The position numbers and the translations under genes were made by a program. From Actinomadura kijaniata NBRC 14229 (lineage in GTDB: Bacteria; Actinomycetota; Actinomycetes; Streptosporangiales; Streptosporangiaceae), in contig NZ_BCQR01000011.1 of assembly GCF_001552175.1 (NCBI RefSeq), positions 37,542 to 101,541 of the forward strand: 64,000 nt of DNA. Reading direction: 5' to 3'. The notes below the pieces were generated by a model, which was given only the letters and a program-made list of their open reading frames with translations, was not told where the DNA came from and made no database searches. This document shows, piece by piece, positions 36,715-46,050 of the stretch (the first letter of the stretch is position 1; every line of letters starts with the position of its first letter).

Positions 36715-36773
36715 TCGTGCCGTCCGGGCCGGGTTGCCGGTGCGGCGCCGCCGTCCCCACTACGATCGCCCCT

Positions 36774-37502
36774 ATGCAGGAAGTAGCGGTGATCATCCCG
36801 GCGAAGGACGAGGCCGACCGGATCGCGGCCACCGTCAAGGCCGCCCTGGAACTGCCCGGCGCCGACCTGGTCGTGGTGGTCGACGACGGCTCCTCCGACG
36901 GCACGGCGCGGGTCGCCGGCGAGGCCGGGGCGAAGGTCGTCCGGCACGCCCGCAACCGGGGCAAGGGCGCGGCGATGGAGACCGGCGCCGAGGCCGTGCG
37001 GCTGCTGGACGAGGGCCGCGACATCCCCCGCCACCTGCTGTTCCTGGACGCCGACCTGGCCGAGACCGCCCGCGAGGCCGCGCCGCTGGTCGCGCCCGTC
37101 CGCGACGGCGAGGCCGACATGACCATCGCCGTGTTCTCGACCACCGTGAAGCTCGGCGGGCACGGCTTCGTCGTCCGCCTGTCGCGCGACGGCATCCGGC
37201 GCGCCACCGGCTGGGCCGCCACGCAGCCGCTCAACGGCCAGCGCTGCCTGACCCGCGCCGCGTTCGAGGCGGCCCTGCCGCTGGCCGCCGGGTTCGGCGT
37301 GGAGACCGGCCTGACCATCGACCTGCTGCGCCAGGGCTTCCGCGTCCGTGAGGTCGAGGTCCCCCTCGCCCACCGCGCGACCGGCACCGACTGGCACGCC
37401 CAGGTCCACCGCGCCCGCCAGTTCCGGGACGTGGCCCGCGCCCTCGCCGTCCGCGACCCCGCCGTCGCCGGGCGGCTGTCCCGCCTCACCGGACGCCGGT
37501 GA
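36774..37502 (+). CDS. Family 2 glycosyltransferase, dolichyl/polyprenyl-phosphate sugar synthase type
   Basis: 242 residues. VIIPAKDEADRI, VVVDDGSSDGTARVA and LLFLDADLAETA are the nucleotide-sugar and metal-binding GT-A motifs; RNRGKGAAMETGA is typical of polyprenyl-phosphate sugar synthases, which load a lipid carrier for use by GT-C enzymes. The next gene is exactly a GT-C membrane protein and overlaps by 4 bp (GTGA), so a carrier-synthesis/transfer pair is likely. A TACGAT -10 at 36761-36766 ends 7 nt before the ATG: leaderless. Confidence 0.9.
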   Translation: MQEVAVIIPAKDEADRIAATVKAALELPGADLVVVVDDGSSDGTARVAGEAGAKVVRHARNRGKGAAMETGAEAVRLLDEGRDIPRHLLFLDADLAETAREAAPLVAPVRDGEADMTIAVFSTTVKLGGHGFVVRLSRDGIRRATGWAATQPLNGQRCLTRAAFEAALPLAAGFGVETGLTIDLLRQGFRVREVEVPLAHRATGTDWHAQVHRARQFRDVARALAVRDPAVAGRLSRLTGRR

Positions 37503-38965
37503 CCCCCGGGCGGACGGGGACGCGCGGCCTGGCCGCGATCGGCGCCGCCCTGGGGCTGTTCCTGCTCACGGCGGTTCTCGGGCCGTCGGCGTTCGTGCCC
37601 GAACTCCCCGGCGCGGCGGGCGCGCCGCCGTTCTCCCTGAACGTCCGCCCGCCCGGGACCCTGCTGGTCGTCATCGTCGTGCTGGGCGTCGCGGCGGGGG
37701 CGGCGGGCCTCGCCCTGTGCCTGACCGCCCTGCGGCGGGGCTGGCGCGTTCCGGCGTCGCGGCTGGTGGGGGCCGGGCTGCTGGTGGCGGCGGCGTTCGC
37801 GTTCCTGCCGCCGGTCGGGTCCACCGACCACCTCAACTACGCCGCCTACGGCCGCATGGCCGCCACCGGGCACGACCCCTACGCCACCCGCGCCTCCGAC
37901 CTGCCGCACGACCCCGTGATCAACGCCGTGCAGGAGTGGCAGGACACCCCCTCGGTCTACGGGCCGATCGCCACGGCGGGGCAGGCGCTGGCGTCCCGGG
38001 TCGGCGGCGACTCGGTGAAGGTGACGGTGTTCGTGCTGTCGCTGCTGAACCTGGCCGCGTTCGCGATCGCCGCGCTGGTGCTGCACCGCACCGCCCGCGA
38101 CGAGACCGCCCGGCTCCGCGCAGCCCTGCTGTGGACCTGCAACCCGCTGATGCTGTTCCACCTGATGGCGGGCGCGCACAACGACGTCCAGGCCGTCGCC
38201 CCGATGGTCGCGGCGCTGGCGGCGTTCCGCGCGGGCCCCGGCCGGACGCTGCTGGCCGGGGCGCTCGTCGGGGCCGCGGCGGCGATCAAGCTGCCCGCCG
38301 CGCTGGTCGGCGGCGGTCCCGCCTGGTGCCTGCTGCGCGCGCGGCGGTGGCCGCTGCCGGCCGCGCTGTTCGCCGCCGCCGGGGCGGTCGCCGCCGCGAC
38401 GTTCCTGCCCGCCGGGCCGCACGCCTTCGACCAGCTCCGCGACGCCTCGAACATGGTGTCGCTGGCGACGCCCTGGCACCTGCTGGACAGCCTGCTCCAC
38501 AACCGCGCCGTCATCAAGGTCGGCTGGGTGGCTCTGATGCTGGCGCTGGTCTGGCTGCTCTACCACGCCCTGCCCCGCGACCCGCTGGGCGACGCCGCCG
38601 GGCGGGAACGCCAGGAGGGCCGCCGCGTCGCCGCCGCCCTGGTGCTGGCCTGGCTGTTCGCCGCGCCCTACGAGCTGCCCTGGTACGACGGGTTCGGCTG
38701 GGCGGTGCTGGCGCTGCTGCCCGCCTCCCGCATGGACCAGATCATGCTGGTGCGCACGGCCGTGTTCAGCCTGGCCTACCTGCCCGCCCGCGACCCGAAG
38801 CTGGTCGACCTGCCGGAGGCGCTGCGCTGGTTCCTGCCGTCGGTGGTGCGGTCGGTCATCGTTCCCGTGCTGCTGACCGGGGTGCTGGTGTACCTGGTGC
38901 GCTGGTGTCTGGCGGAACGTCGCCGGGCCGCTCCTCCAGCGTCCGCAGCAGCGCCGCGAGGGTGA
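37499..38965 (+). CDS. GT-C membrane glycosyltransferase (polyprenol-phosphate mannose-dependent type)
   Basis: 488 residues, 11-13 transmembrane segments. External loops contain STDHLNYAAYGRMAATGHDPYATRASDLPHDPV and TPSVYGPIATAG, the Asp-bearing first loop of alpha-(1->6)-mannosyltransferase-like GT-C proteins, and YELPWYDGFGW near the C-terminus. Likely extends mannose-containing envelope glycolipids or glycans from a polyprenyl-phosphate donor; the acceptor is unknown. Coupled by GTGA to the GT2 gene. Its last 110 bp overlap the convergent membrane-protein gene. Confidence 0.85.
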   Translation: MTPGRTGTRGLAAIGAALGLFLLTAVLGPSAFVPELPGAAGAPPFSLNVRPPGTLLVVIVVLGVAAGAAGLALCLTALRRGWRVPASRLVGAGLLVAAAFAFLPPVGSTDHLNYAAYGRMAATGHDPYATRASDLPHDPVINAVQEWQDTPSVYGPIATAGQALASRVGGDSVKVTVFVLSLLNLAAFAIAALVLHRTARDETARLRAALLWTCNPLMLFHLMAGAHNDVQAVAPMVAALAAFRAGPGRTLLAGALVGAAAAIKLPAALVGGGPAWCLLRARRWPLPAALFAAAGAVAAATFLPAGPHAFDQLRDASNMVSLATPWHLLDSLLHNRAVIKVGWVALMLALVWLLYHALPRDPLGDAAGRERQEGRRVAAALVLAWLFAAPYELPWYDGFGWAVLALLPASRMDQIMLVRTAVFSLAYLPARDPKLVDLPEALRWFLPSVVRSVIVPVLLTGVLVYLVRWCLAERRRAAPPASAAAPRG

Positions 38966-41057
38966 GCGGCGCGGCCAGGCAGAACGCCACCGACAGGATC
39001 ACGAGGCCGGAGTCGTTGACCAGCGTCCCGATCACGCCGGTCGTCAGCGCCCCCAGCAGCGCGGGCCGCGTCGTCGGCGCGGCCGCGTAGAGCCGGGCCA
39101 GCCACCCGGCCCGCCGCCGCGCCGGATCGGCCAGCACGAAGTACACGGCGACCACGACCAGCGCCAGCACGGCCGCGACCGGCAGCAGCCCCAGCGCGCC
39201 GACCATCGCGTGGAACTTGCGGACCACCACGCCCCAGGCGTCGCCGCTCTCGATCTGCTGCCAGAACCGGCCGAGGTGCGTGGGGTGGGCGCTGCGCGCG
39301 TTCAGGAACGAGATGAACAGCACCACCACGGCCCCGGCCAGGCAGAACAGCCCGAGCTTCCACCACGACACGCGCCGCCCGGCCACCATCAGCCCGACCA
39401 GCGCGAACACCGGGACCATCGCCAGCACGCCGCCGAAGTCGCTGCCCCACATCGGCAGTCCGTCCACGGCCACCGCGACCACCCCGACGGCCGCGACGAC
39501 GCCCGCCGCCGCCATCGGGCGCCCCGCGCGCAGCGGGCGGGCCGCCAGCCACGCCGCCGTCAGCACCGACGCCGTCGCGAACAGCGAGAACGCCTGGTTC
39601 CCGAACCCGTAGAACCGGCCCGCGACCACCGCCGTGTACCCCATCAGGGAGTTCAGTTGCAGGGTGGAGCCGAGCATCACGTCGGCGGCCAGCACGACCG
39701 CCGTCACCCCGGCCACGACCAGGCCGGGCCCGAGGACCGTCCGCCGCCACGGCCCGGCCAGCGCGATCCCCGCGACCAGCGCGCCGAACGCCAGCACCGA
39801 CACGACCAGCACCGGCGTCGGCTGCGGGGCCTGCCACCACGGCACCAGCCCGGCCAGGAACGACGCGACCGGCGTGGCCCCCGCCATCAGCGCCACGACC
39901 CGCGTCACCCCCAGCACCCGCCGCCGCGTCCCCGGCTCGGGGCGGCGGCGCAGCAGCAGCGCGGCCACCAGGTAGACGGCGATCTGCGCGGCCCCGAGCA
40001 CCCAGAAGTACGAGCCCTGCGCCCTGCGGACCACCTGCGCGGCCACGTCCTCGTCGACGAGCGCCTCCCGCTTGTAGGAGGCCGGGCCCCTCGTCGGCTC
40101 CGCCGTCCACGGCGACCCGACCGCGCCGTCCGGCCCGGCCAGCCCGGTGACCCGCATCGCCGTCACCGTCAGGTCCGTCAGCGTGACCAGGCCCGGCTGC
40201 CGCGTGGCGGTGGAGGTCAGGAACCCGGACGGAAACCCCGGCCCGGTGGCCAGCGCGACCCGCAGGTGGGACCGGGCGGTGGTGTCCGACAGGCCCGCGA
40301 CCAGCAGCGTCGTCCCGGCGGGCAGCGCCGCGACGACCTGCCCGACCCGGCGGTCGGCGGCGGCCACGGCGGCGGCGCGCTCCCGGTCGCTCACCGGGAC
40401 GGGCCGCCCCTTCGCGTCCGTTCCGGCCTTCACGTAGGCGCGGAACACGTCGTCGACGTCCACGGCGGTCAGCGGGCAGCGCGCCCAGTCGGCGGGCGCG
40501 ACCCGGTCGGGCGACTCGGCGTACCGGGCGACCCGCCCGTTCGCGTCGGCCAGCCCGAACACCGCGCCCGGCCCGACCGCGAACGCGCACTGCCGCGCGT
40601 CCGCCGCGGCCTGCCCGAGCAGCCCGATCCGCGCGTGGTAGGAGCCGCCGGCGTTGTCCTTCCCGATCGTCTCCCAGCCGGGCGCGACCGCGCCGCCGTC
40701 CGGGGTGACCTGCGGCGCGGCGGGCAGCGCGCAGTCGCCGTGCGCCAGCCGGGACCGCTGCCCGGCCGACAGCGTCAGCCAGCCGTCGGTCGGGCACGTG
40801 TAGGCCAGCGGCGTGCGCACGCTCAGCCCGCCGACCGCGCCCTGCCCGGTCAGCCGCCACAGCGTGGGGGCGCCGCGTTCGGTGACGTCGCTCCACTTCA
40901 GGCCCGGCACCCCGACGATCACGACGCGGCCGGGGCCCGGCGCGCTCCCGGCCGCCGCGCGGGCGTCGCCCGCGCCGGCGAGGGCCGCCAGGGGGACCAG
41001 GACGATCGCCAGGACCAGTGCCCAGAGTGTGCCGGTCTTCGCCCCCCGCTGTGCCAT
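38856..41057 (-). CDS. Large membrane protein with extracytoplasmic phosphatase-like domain
   Basis: 733 residues. Signal/TM1 at about 10-34; an exterior domain (about 40-345) opening with RVVIVGVPGLKWSDV and containing DDVFRAYV and ALPAGTTLLVAGLSD, which resembles the alkaline-phosphatase-like fold but lacks clearly visible metal ligands; then about ten transmembrane helices (about 355-705) with conserved NSLMGYTAVVAGRFYGFGNQAFSLFA and GSDFGGVLA. Known in actinomycetes only as uncharacterised membrane proteins. It is divergent from the GT87 gene (39 bp) and overlaps the GT-C gene, so an envelope-glycan role is likely by context. Confidence 0.88.
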   Translation of the reverse strand: MAQRGAKTGTLWALVLAIVLVPLAALAGAGDARAAAGSAPGPGRVVIVGVPGLKWSDVTERGAPTLWRLTGQGAVGGLSVRTPLAYTCPTDGWLTLSAGQRSRLAHGDCALPAAPQVTPDGGAVAPGWETIGKDNAGGSYHARIGLLGQAAADARQCAFAVGPGAVFGLADANGRVARYAESPDRVAPADWARCPLTAVDVDDVFRAYVKAGTDAKGRPVPVSDRERAAAVAAADRRVGQVVAALPAGTTLLVAGLSDTTARSHLRVALATGPGFPSGFLTSTATRQPGLVTLTDLTVTAMRVTGLAGPDGAVGSPWTAEPTRGPASYKREALVDEDVAAQVVRRAQGSYFWVLGAAQIAVYLVAALLLRRRPEPGTRRRVLGVTRVVALMAGATPVASFLAGLVPWWQAPQPTPVLVVSVLAFGALVAGIALAGPWRRTVLGPGLVVAGVTAVVLAADVMLGSTLQLNSLMGYTAVVAGRFYGFGNQAFSLFATASVLTAAWLAARPLRAGRPMAAAGVVAAVGVVAVAVDGLPMWGSDFGGVLAMVPVFALVGLMVAGRRVSWWKLGLFCLAGAVVVLFISFLNARSAHPTHLGRFWQQIESGDAWGVVVRKFHAMVGALGLLPVAAVLALVVVAVYFVLADPARRRAGWLARLYAAAPTTRPALLGALTTGVIGTLVNDSGLVILSVAFCLAAPLTLAALLRTLEERPGDVPPDTSAPGTPAPRSAARER

Positions 41058-41096
41058 GCGACCAGGTTAGTGGGCGGCTTACGCCAGGATGGGGAC

Positions 41097-42473
41097 ATGC
41101 GTGCAGGCAAGCGGGCGGCGGGCGGCGCCCCGGCGGACCGGGGCCGGCGGACACGGCCCGAGCTGCTCATCGTGCTGCTCGGCGTCGCCGTCGCCGCGCT
41201 CGCGGTGTCCCCGATCGTCACCAAGTGGCTGACCAACCCGCCCGACCAGCGGATGGTGGACCTGGAGGTCTACCGGGACGGCGGGCGGGCGATCCTGCGC
41301 GGCGCGCCCCTGTACGAGGTGGTCACGCCGCCGCCGCAGCTGCTGCCGTTCACCTACCCGCCGTTCGCGGCGGTGCTGGCGGTGCCGTTCACGCTGATGA
41401 GGTGGTGGCACGCGCAGATCGCCTGGATCGCCGTGTCCTACACCGGGCTGGCGGTCGTGGTGTGGTTCTGCTTCCGCGACCTGATCCGCCGCACCGGGCG
41501 GTGGGCGCCCGTCACGATGGGCGCGCTGTTCGGGGCGATGGCGTACGTGTGGTCGTCGTTCGACCAGATCCGGTTCGGGCAGGTCGGGTTCCTGCTGATG
41601 GCGTTGTGCCTGGCCGACTGCCTGGCGCGCACCGCGTACTGGCCGCGCGGGGCGCTCGTCGGCCTCGCCGTGGCGATCAAGCTGGTGCCGGGGGTGTTCC
41701 TCGTCTACTTCCTGCTCACCGGGCGGCGCGACGCGCTGGCCAACGCCGTGCTGACCGCCGCCGCGGCGTCGCTGGCGGCGTTCGCGCTGCTGCCGCACGA
41801 CTCGGCGGACTACTGGTTCGGGGCGCTGCTGGAGGGCGGCGAGCGGACCGGCGCCGTCGACGGCACCACCAACCAGGCCCTCAACGGCATGGTGGCCCGC
41901 GCCCTGCCCGAGGGGCCGCTCCGGACGCTGGTGTGGCTGGCGTTGAGCCTGGTGGTGGCGTTCGTGGGGTTCCGGTTCGCGCGGCGGGCGACCCGGCTCG
42001 GCGACACCGCCGCCGCGCGCGTCACCGCCCCGTTCGGCGGCACCGACCTGACGCGCGCCGCCGACCCGGCCGCCGGGACGCCCGCCCGCGACCTGCTGCT
42101 GGCGGGCGTCGCGATCACCGGCCTGCTGTCGGTGCTGCTGTCCCCGGTGGGCTGGATCCACCATCTCGTCTGGATGATCGCGGTGATCGGCGCTTTGGTG
42201 GGTGATGGGCGGGACGCGCGAAGATGCCTGGTCGGGGGGGTCGTGTGGGTCGCGTTCCTGTTCCCGCTGCCCTGGTGGGGCGTCACCCCGGCGCGGGAGG
42301 CACCCGTCCTGATCTGGCGCTTTCTGGGGCAACTGCTGCGCGACGCGTTCGGCCTGATCGCCGTGATGATGATCTTGGTGTTGGGGATCTGGCTGGTGAA
42401 CCGGGTGCGCCGCAAAGTCGATCATGAGGAAACTTCTCTCGGCGGGGCGGAGGTGGGTACGCTCGCCCCGTGA
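41097..42473 (+). CDS. Glycosyltransferase family 87 (DUF2029) membrane mannosyltransferase-like protein
   Basis: 458 residues, about 10 transmembrane segments. DLEVYRDGGRAILRGAPLYE carries the conserved Asp of the first external loop, and TYPPFAAVLAVPFTL, FGQVGFLLMALCLADC, GLAVAIKLVPGVFLVYFL and SPVGWIHHLVWM are typical GT87 blocks. Members use polyprenyl-phosphate mannose to add alpha-1,2 mannoses in actinobacterial envelope glycans. The ATG at 41097 sits 39 bp from the divergent gene. The stop overlaps the next start (GTGA). Confidence 0.9.
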   Translation: MRAGKRAAGGAPADRGRRTRPELLIVLLGVAVAALAVSPIVTKWLTNPPDQRMVDLEVYRDGGRAILRGAPLYEVVTPPPQLLPFTYPPFAAVLAVPFTLMRWWHAQIAWIAVSYTGLAVVVWFCFRDLIRRTGRWAPVTMGALFGAMAYVWSSFDQIRFGQVGFLLMALCLADCLARTAYWPRGALVGLAVAIKLVPGVFLVYFLLTGRRDALANAVLTAAAASLAAFALLPHDSADYWFGALLEGGERTGAVDGTTNQALNGMVARALPEGPLRTLVWLALSLVVAFVGFRFARRATRLGDTAAARVTAPFGGTDLTRAADPAAGTPARDLLLAGVAITGLLSVLLSPVGWIHHLVWMIAVIGALVGDGRDARRCLVGGVVWVAFLFPLPWWGVTPAREAPVLIWRFLGQLLRDAFGLIAVMMILVLGIWLVNRVRRKVDHEETSLGGAEVGTLAP

Positions 42474-42931
42474 TGCTCATCGCGGTGGCCATAGCGGGCT
42501 TGGTCGCCGGGGTGGCCGGACTGTCCATCGCCGTGGTGGCCCACAACAGGGTGAACCAGATCGTCGAGGAGTGCGCCGAGATGCTTCGGCGGCAGCTTCA
42601 GGCCGCCGGCGGCCCCGTGGACAACCAGGCGCTCCGGGACCTCGCCATCGTGCACTACGACGCGCTCAAGGAGATGTCGGGGCACCGGTCGTTCTCGCTC
42701 GCGCTGCTGAACTCCGCGGGCGACGGAGTGATCGTCTCCTCCATCAACGGGCGCACCGAGACCCGGACCTACGCCAAGGTCGTCCAGGACGGGCACGCCA
42801 GGGAGATGCTGTCCCCCGAGGAGAGCCAGGCGCTGCGCGCCGCGCGGCTCGGCAAGGGCCCGGTGGTCTCCATGGACGACCCGCTCCCGGACTTCGGCGG
42901 CAACGGCCACGCGCCCTCGGCCAAGTCCTGA
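42470..42931 (+). CDS. DUF4446 family protein
   Basis: 153 residues. One N-terminal transmembrane segment (about 3-25, IAVAIAGLVAGVAGLSIAVV) and a cytoplasmic domain with ALRDLAIVHYDALKEMSG, FSLALLNSAGDGVIVSSINGRTETRTYAK and LSPEESQALRAAR, matching DUF4446. Function unknown in any organism I know. It overlaps the GT87 gene by 4 bp and precedes pheA by 120 bp. Confidence 0.9.
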   Translation: MMLIAVAIAGLVAGVAGLSIAVVAHNRVNQIVEECAEMLRRQLQAAGGPVDNQALRDLAIVHYDALKEMSGHRSFSLALLNSAGDGVIVSSINGRTETRTYAKVVQDGHAREMLSPEESQALRAARLGKGPVVSMDDPLPDFGGNGHAPSAKS

Positions 42932-43051
42932 CCGCCACGCCCTGACCGCCTCCTTCGCCGACCGCGTAAACTCGTGTCCCTCTGGGGCGGCCCCGTCGCT
43001 CAGGGCCCGACACCGTGCGCTCCTTGCGGGGGCGAAGGAGTGAAGCCGAAC

Positions 43052-43975
43052 ATGCCGCAGCGTTACGCCTATCTCGGTCCGCAGGGCACCTTCACCGAAG
43101 CCGCCATGCGCTCGTTCCCGGGCGCCGACGAGGCCGAGCACCTGCCCTACGCCACCGTCCCGGCCGCGCTGGACGCGCTGCGCCGCGCCGAGGTGGACCT
43201 GGCGGTCGTGGCGCTGGAGAACTCCGTGGAGGGCTCGGTCCCCACCACCCTGGACGAGCTGGCCACCGGCGAGCCCCTCCAGATCGTCGGCGAGGCGCAC
43301 CTGCCGGTCTCGTTCGCCCTGCTGGTGCGGCCCGGCACGGACCTCGGCGACATCAAGACCGTCGCCTCCCACCCGCACGCCCAGCCGCAGTGCCGCCGCT
43401 GGCTGGCCGAGAACGTCCCGCACGCCGAGTGGCGCGCCGCCACCTCCAACGCCGAGGCCGCCCAGCACGTCGCCGACGGCCACTACGACGCGGCGCTGGC
43501 GGGCTCGTTCGCGGCGGCCCGGTACGGCCTGTCGGTGCTGGCCGAGGACATCCACGACGTCGCCGACGCCGTCACCCGCTTCATCGCGCTGCGCCGCCCC
43601 GGCACGCCCCCGCCCCCGACCGGCATGGACCGCACGACGGTGGTGGCGTTCATCGGGGAGGACCACCCGGGCGCGCTGCTGGAGATCCTCACCGAGTTCT
43701 CCATGCGCGGCATCAACCTGACGCTGATCCAGTCCCGCCCGACCGGCGCGGGCCTCGGCTCGTACCTGTTCTGGATCGAGCTGGAGGGCCACGTCGACGA
43801 CGCCCGCGTCGGCGAGGCGCTGATGGGCCTGCGCCGGGTGTGCGCTGACGTCCGCTTCGTGGGCTCCTACCCGCGCGCCGACCGGGTCCGCCCGGAGATC
43901 CGCCGGGGCACCCACGACCAGGACTTCACCGAGGCCGCCGCCTGGCTGGCGTCGGTGCGTTCCGGCCACGCGTGA
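43052..43975 (+). CDS. pheA: Prephenate dehydratase
   Basis: 307 residues. Catalytic PDT domain about 3-185: YLGPQGTFTEAAM, VVALENSVEGSVPTTLDEL, and the invariant TRF in DAVTRFIAL. The ACT domain (about 195-272) has GALLEILTEFSMRGINLTLIQSRPTGAGLGSY; the usual ESRP effector motif reads QSRP here. Converts prephenate to phenylpyruvate for phenylalanine synthesis, with Phe feedback through the ACT domain. The ATG at 43052 has AAGGAG 13 nt upstream; an in-frame GTG at 43040 abuts that sequence. It is a single-gene unit without other aro genes. Confidence 0.96.
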   Translation: MPQRYAYLGPQGTFTEAAMRSFPGADEAEHLPYATVPAALDALRRAEVDLAVVALENSVEGSVPTTLDELATGEPLQIVGEAHLPVSFALLVRPGTDLGDIKTVASHPHAQPQCRRWLAENVPHAEWRAATSNAEAAQHVADGHYDAALAGSFAAARYGLSVLAEDIHDVADAVTRFIALRRPGTPPPPTGMDRTTVVAFIGEDHPGALLEILTEFSMRGINLTLIQSRPTGAGLGSYLFWIELEGHVDDARVGEALMGLRRVCADVRFVGSYPRADRVRPEIRRGTHDQDFTEAAAWLASVRSGHA

Positions 43976-44055
43976 CCGGAACGTGATTCGGCGGGCGTAA
44001 CCCGGAACGATCATCCGGGCGTCTCCTCTGTTGCTCGTGCGACAACGGAGGCGAC

Positions 44056-46050
44056 GTGCGCAAACTCCTGGCGGCCGCGGGGTCGCTGCTGCTCACCCTC
44101 ACCCTGCTCCAAGGGGTCTCCCGCGCTGGGTCGGGCGCGGCGATCCTGGAAGTGATCCTGGCCCGGACACCGGGCGAGAACGAGGTCCGTCCTCTGGTGC
44201 GGGCCGCCTCACCCGCGGGGATCACGAAGGTCACCGTCGGCCTGCGGCTGCGCGGCGAGGACGCTCCGTACGCGACGGCCGAGGCGACCGAGCTGTTCGG
44301 GGGGAGCAGGACCGAGGGCCAGTGGGGCACGCCGGGGACCATGGGGCTGAAGGACGGCCGCACCGTCGTGGACGTGGTGGTCACCGACGGTGCCGGACAG
44401 AGTGACGCGCGGCGGGAGGCGGCCTACGCCGACGTGCCCGCCGACCGTTTCGTGCTCGGCGGCCCGGTCGTCCAGGCCGCCTCCGACGGCCAGGTGGGTG
44501 GCTATGTCGTCGGTCCGTTCGGGGGCTCGGCCACGATCACCCACGACCGTCCGATCAAGCGCGTCGAGATGCGCCTGTACCGGGCCGGGACCAACGAGCT
44601 GGTCGGCACGGCCGACGATGTCCGCCCGGTGCGGCAGGACGGCGGCTTCTCCGTCTACTCCTCCGCCCGGACCCTGAACCCTCCGCCCGGCAACTACCAG
44701 CTCACCGTCACCGCCTGGAACGACCGGGACGACCGGCAGGAACGCCGCTCCGGCAAGCTTTACGTCCGGTACCGCGCACGCATGCTCGACGTGCGGCAGG
44801 ACCGGGACTGGATCGACGCCGACCGCCGGGAGGTCACCGTCACCGGCCGCCTGGTCGGAGTGCACCCGGACGGCTCCCAGCCCCCCGTCGCCGGAGCGCG
44901 GATCTACTCCGGCGGGGACACGGACCTCATGACGACGACGGACACCGACGGCCGTTTCTCCCTCACCGTCCGGCTGGACCGGGAGGGGACGGCCCAGGTG
45001 CTCTCCACGGGTACGGGCGTTCACGCCCCTCCGTCGACCACGGTGAAAGCCACCGTGCGCGGTGTTCCCACGGCGATCACCGTGCGGAGCGGGTCGGCCG
45101 AGCACGTCGGCGACAAGATCACGGTGTCCGGCCAGCTCAAGCGGCAGCGTGCCACCGACGACGCCATGGTCCCCCTGGGCGGCGAGACGGTCGCCCTCTA
45201 CTACAACCACCACGGCGTTCCGAGCGGCGGCCCGCAGCGTGACCTGGTCGCCGAGGTGACCACCGACGCCGACGGCCGGTACCGCCTGGACACCACCATC
45301 AGGGCCAGCGGCTTCTGGGAGGCGGTGTACCCCGAGCCCGTCCCCGGCCACTGGTACAAGGCCACGTCGGCCACCGCGCCCTCCCGGTCCGTCCGCCAGC
45401 CCACGGTGATCGAGGGTGTGGCGCTCGGCCCCGGCCCGATCGCCCAGGGCGCTTCGCTCTCCGCCACCGGCCGGGTGTCGCGCCCCAAGAGCAGCGGTGA
45501 GAACACGGCGGTCATCGGAGGCTTCGTCGACCTCCAGTTCTCCACCGACGGCAAGAAGTGGGTCACCCGGGCCAGCGGCGTCAGCCACGGGCAGGGCCGC
45601 TTCGGAATGCAGGCGAAGGTCACCCAGGACGGGTACTGGCGGGTCCGGTACGCGGGCGGCACCAGCGGCAACGCCTCGTCCCAGACTCCGGACGACGCAG
45701 CGGTCAGCCCCGCCAAATGGATCGACGTGCGTCACCGCACGGCGATCCGGGACTTCAACGCCACCCCCGAGCCCGTCCGCAAGGGCGGTGCCCTCACTCT
45801 CAAGGGGAACGTCGTCCGTGACCTGGGCAACGGCTGGAAGGCCGCCGGTAAGGGCGCGAAGGTCACCCTCTACTTCCGGGCCAAGGGCTCCACGAAGTGG
45901 ACGGCCGTGACCACGACGACCACCGACGCCAAGGGCGCGTTCCGCAAGGCGGTCAAGGCGTCCAGGGACGGCACCTGGCGCGCCGCCTACGCGGGCGGCT
46001 CCTCCTACCTCGGTTCCACCAGCGCCGACGACTACGTGGATGTGAAGTGA
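44056..46050 (+). CDS. Large secreted repeat protein (tandem paralogue A)
   Basis: 664 residues. Signal peptide about 1-26 (LAAAGSLLLTLTLLQGV). The mature protein is a chain of beta-sandwich-like domains of about 90-110 residues; recurring sentences include VTVTGRLVGVHPDG, ITVSGQLKRQRATDD, VDLQFSTDGKKW and KVTLYFRAKGSTKWTAV, each followed by a TDADGRY/TDAKGAF turn and a WRVRYAGG strand. It resembles bacterial Ig-like or carboxypeptidase-regulatory-like folds. No enzyme motif. GGAGG precedes the GTG at 44056. The next gene is a paralogue with a 4-bp overlap. Confidence 0.88.
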   Translation: MRKLLAAAGSLLLTLTLLQGVSRAGSGAAILEVILARTPGENEVRPLVRAASPAGITKVTVGLRLRGEDAPYATAEATELFGGSRTEGQWGTPGTMGLKDGRTVVDVVVTDGAGQSDARREAAYADVPADRFVLGGPVVQAASDGQVGGYVVGPFGGSATITHDRPIKRVEMRLYRAGTNELVGTADDVRPVRQDGGFSVYSSARTLNPPPGNYQLTVTAWNDRDDRQERRSGKLYVRYRARMLDVRQDRDWIDADRREVTVTGRLVGVHPDGSQPPVAGARIYSGGDTDLMTTTDTDGRFSLTVRLDREGTAQVLSTGTGVHAPPSTTVKATVRGVPTAITVRSGSAEHVGDKITVSGQLKRQRATDDAMVPLGGETVALYYNHHGVPSGGPQRDLVAEVTTDADGRYRLDTTIRASGFWEAVYPEPVPGHWYKATSATAPSRSVRQPTVIEGVALGPGPIAQGASLSATGRVSRPKSSGENTAVIGGFVDLQFSTDGKKWVTRASGVSHGQGRFGMQAKVTQDGYWRVRYAGGTSGNASSQTPDDAAVSPAKWIDVRHRTAIRDFNATPEPVRKGGALTLKGNVVRDLGNGWKAAGKGAKVTLYFRAKGSTKWTAVTTTTTDAKGAFRKAVKASRDGTWRAAYAGGSSYLGSTSADDYVDVK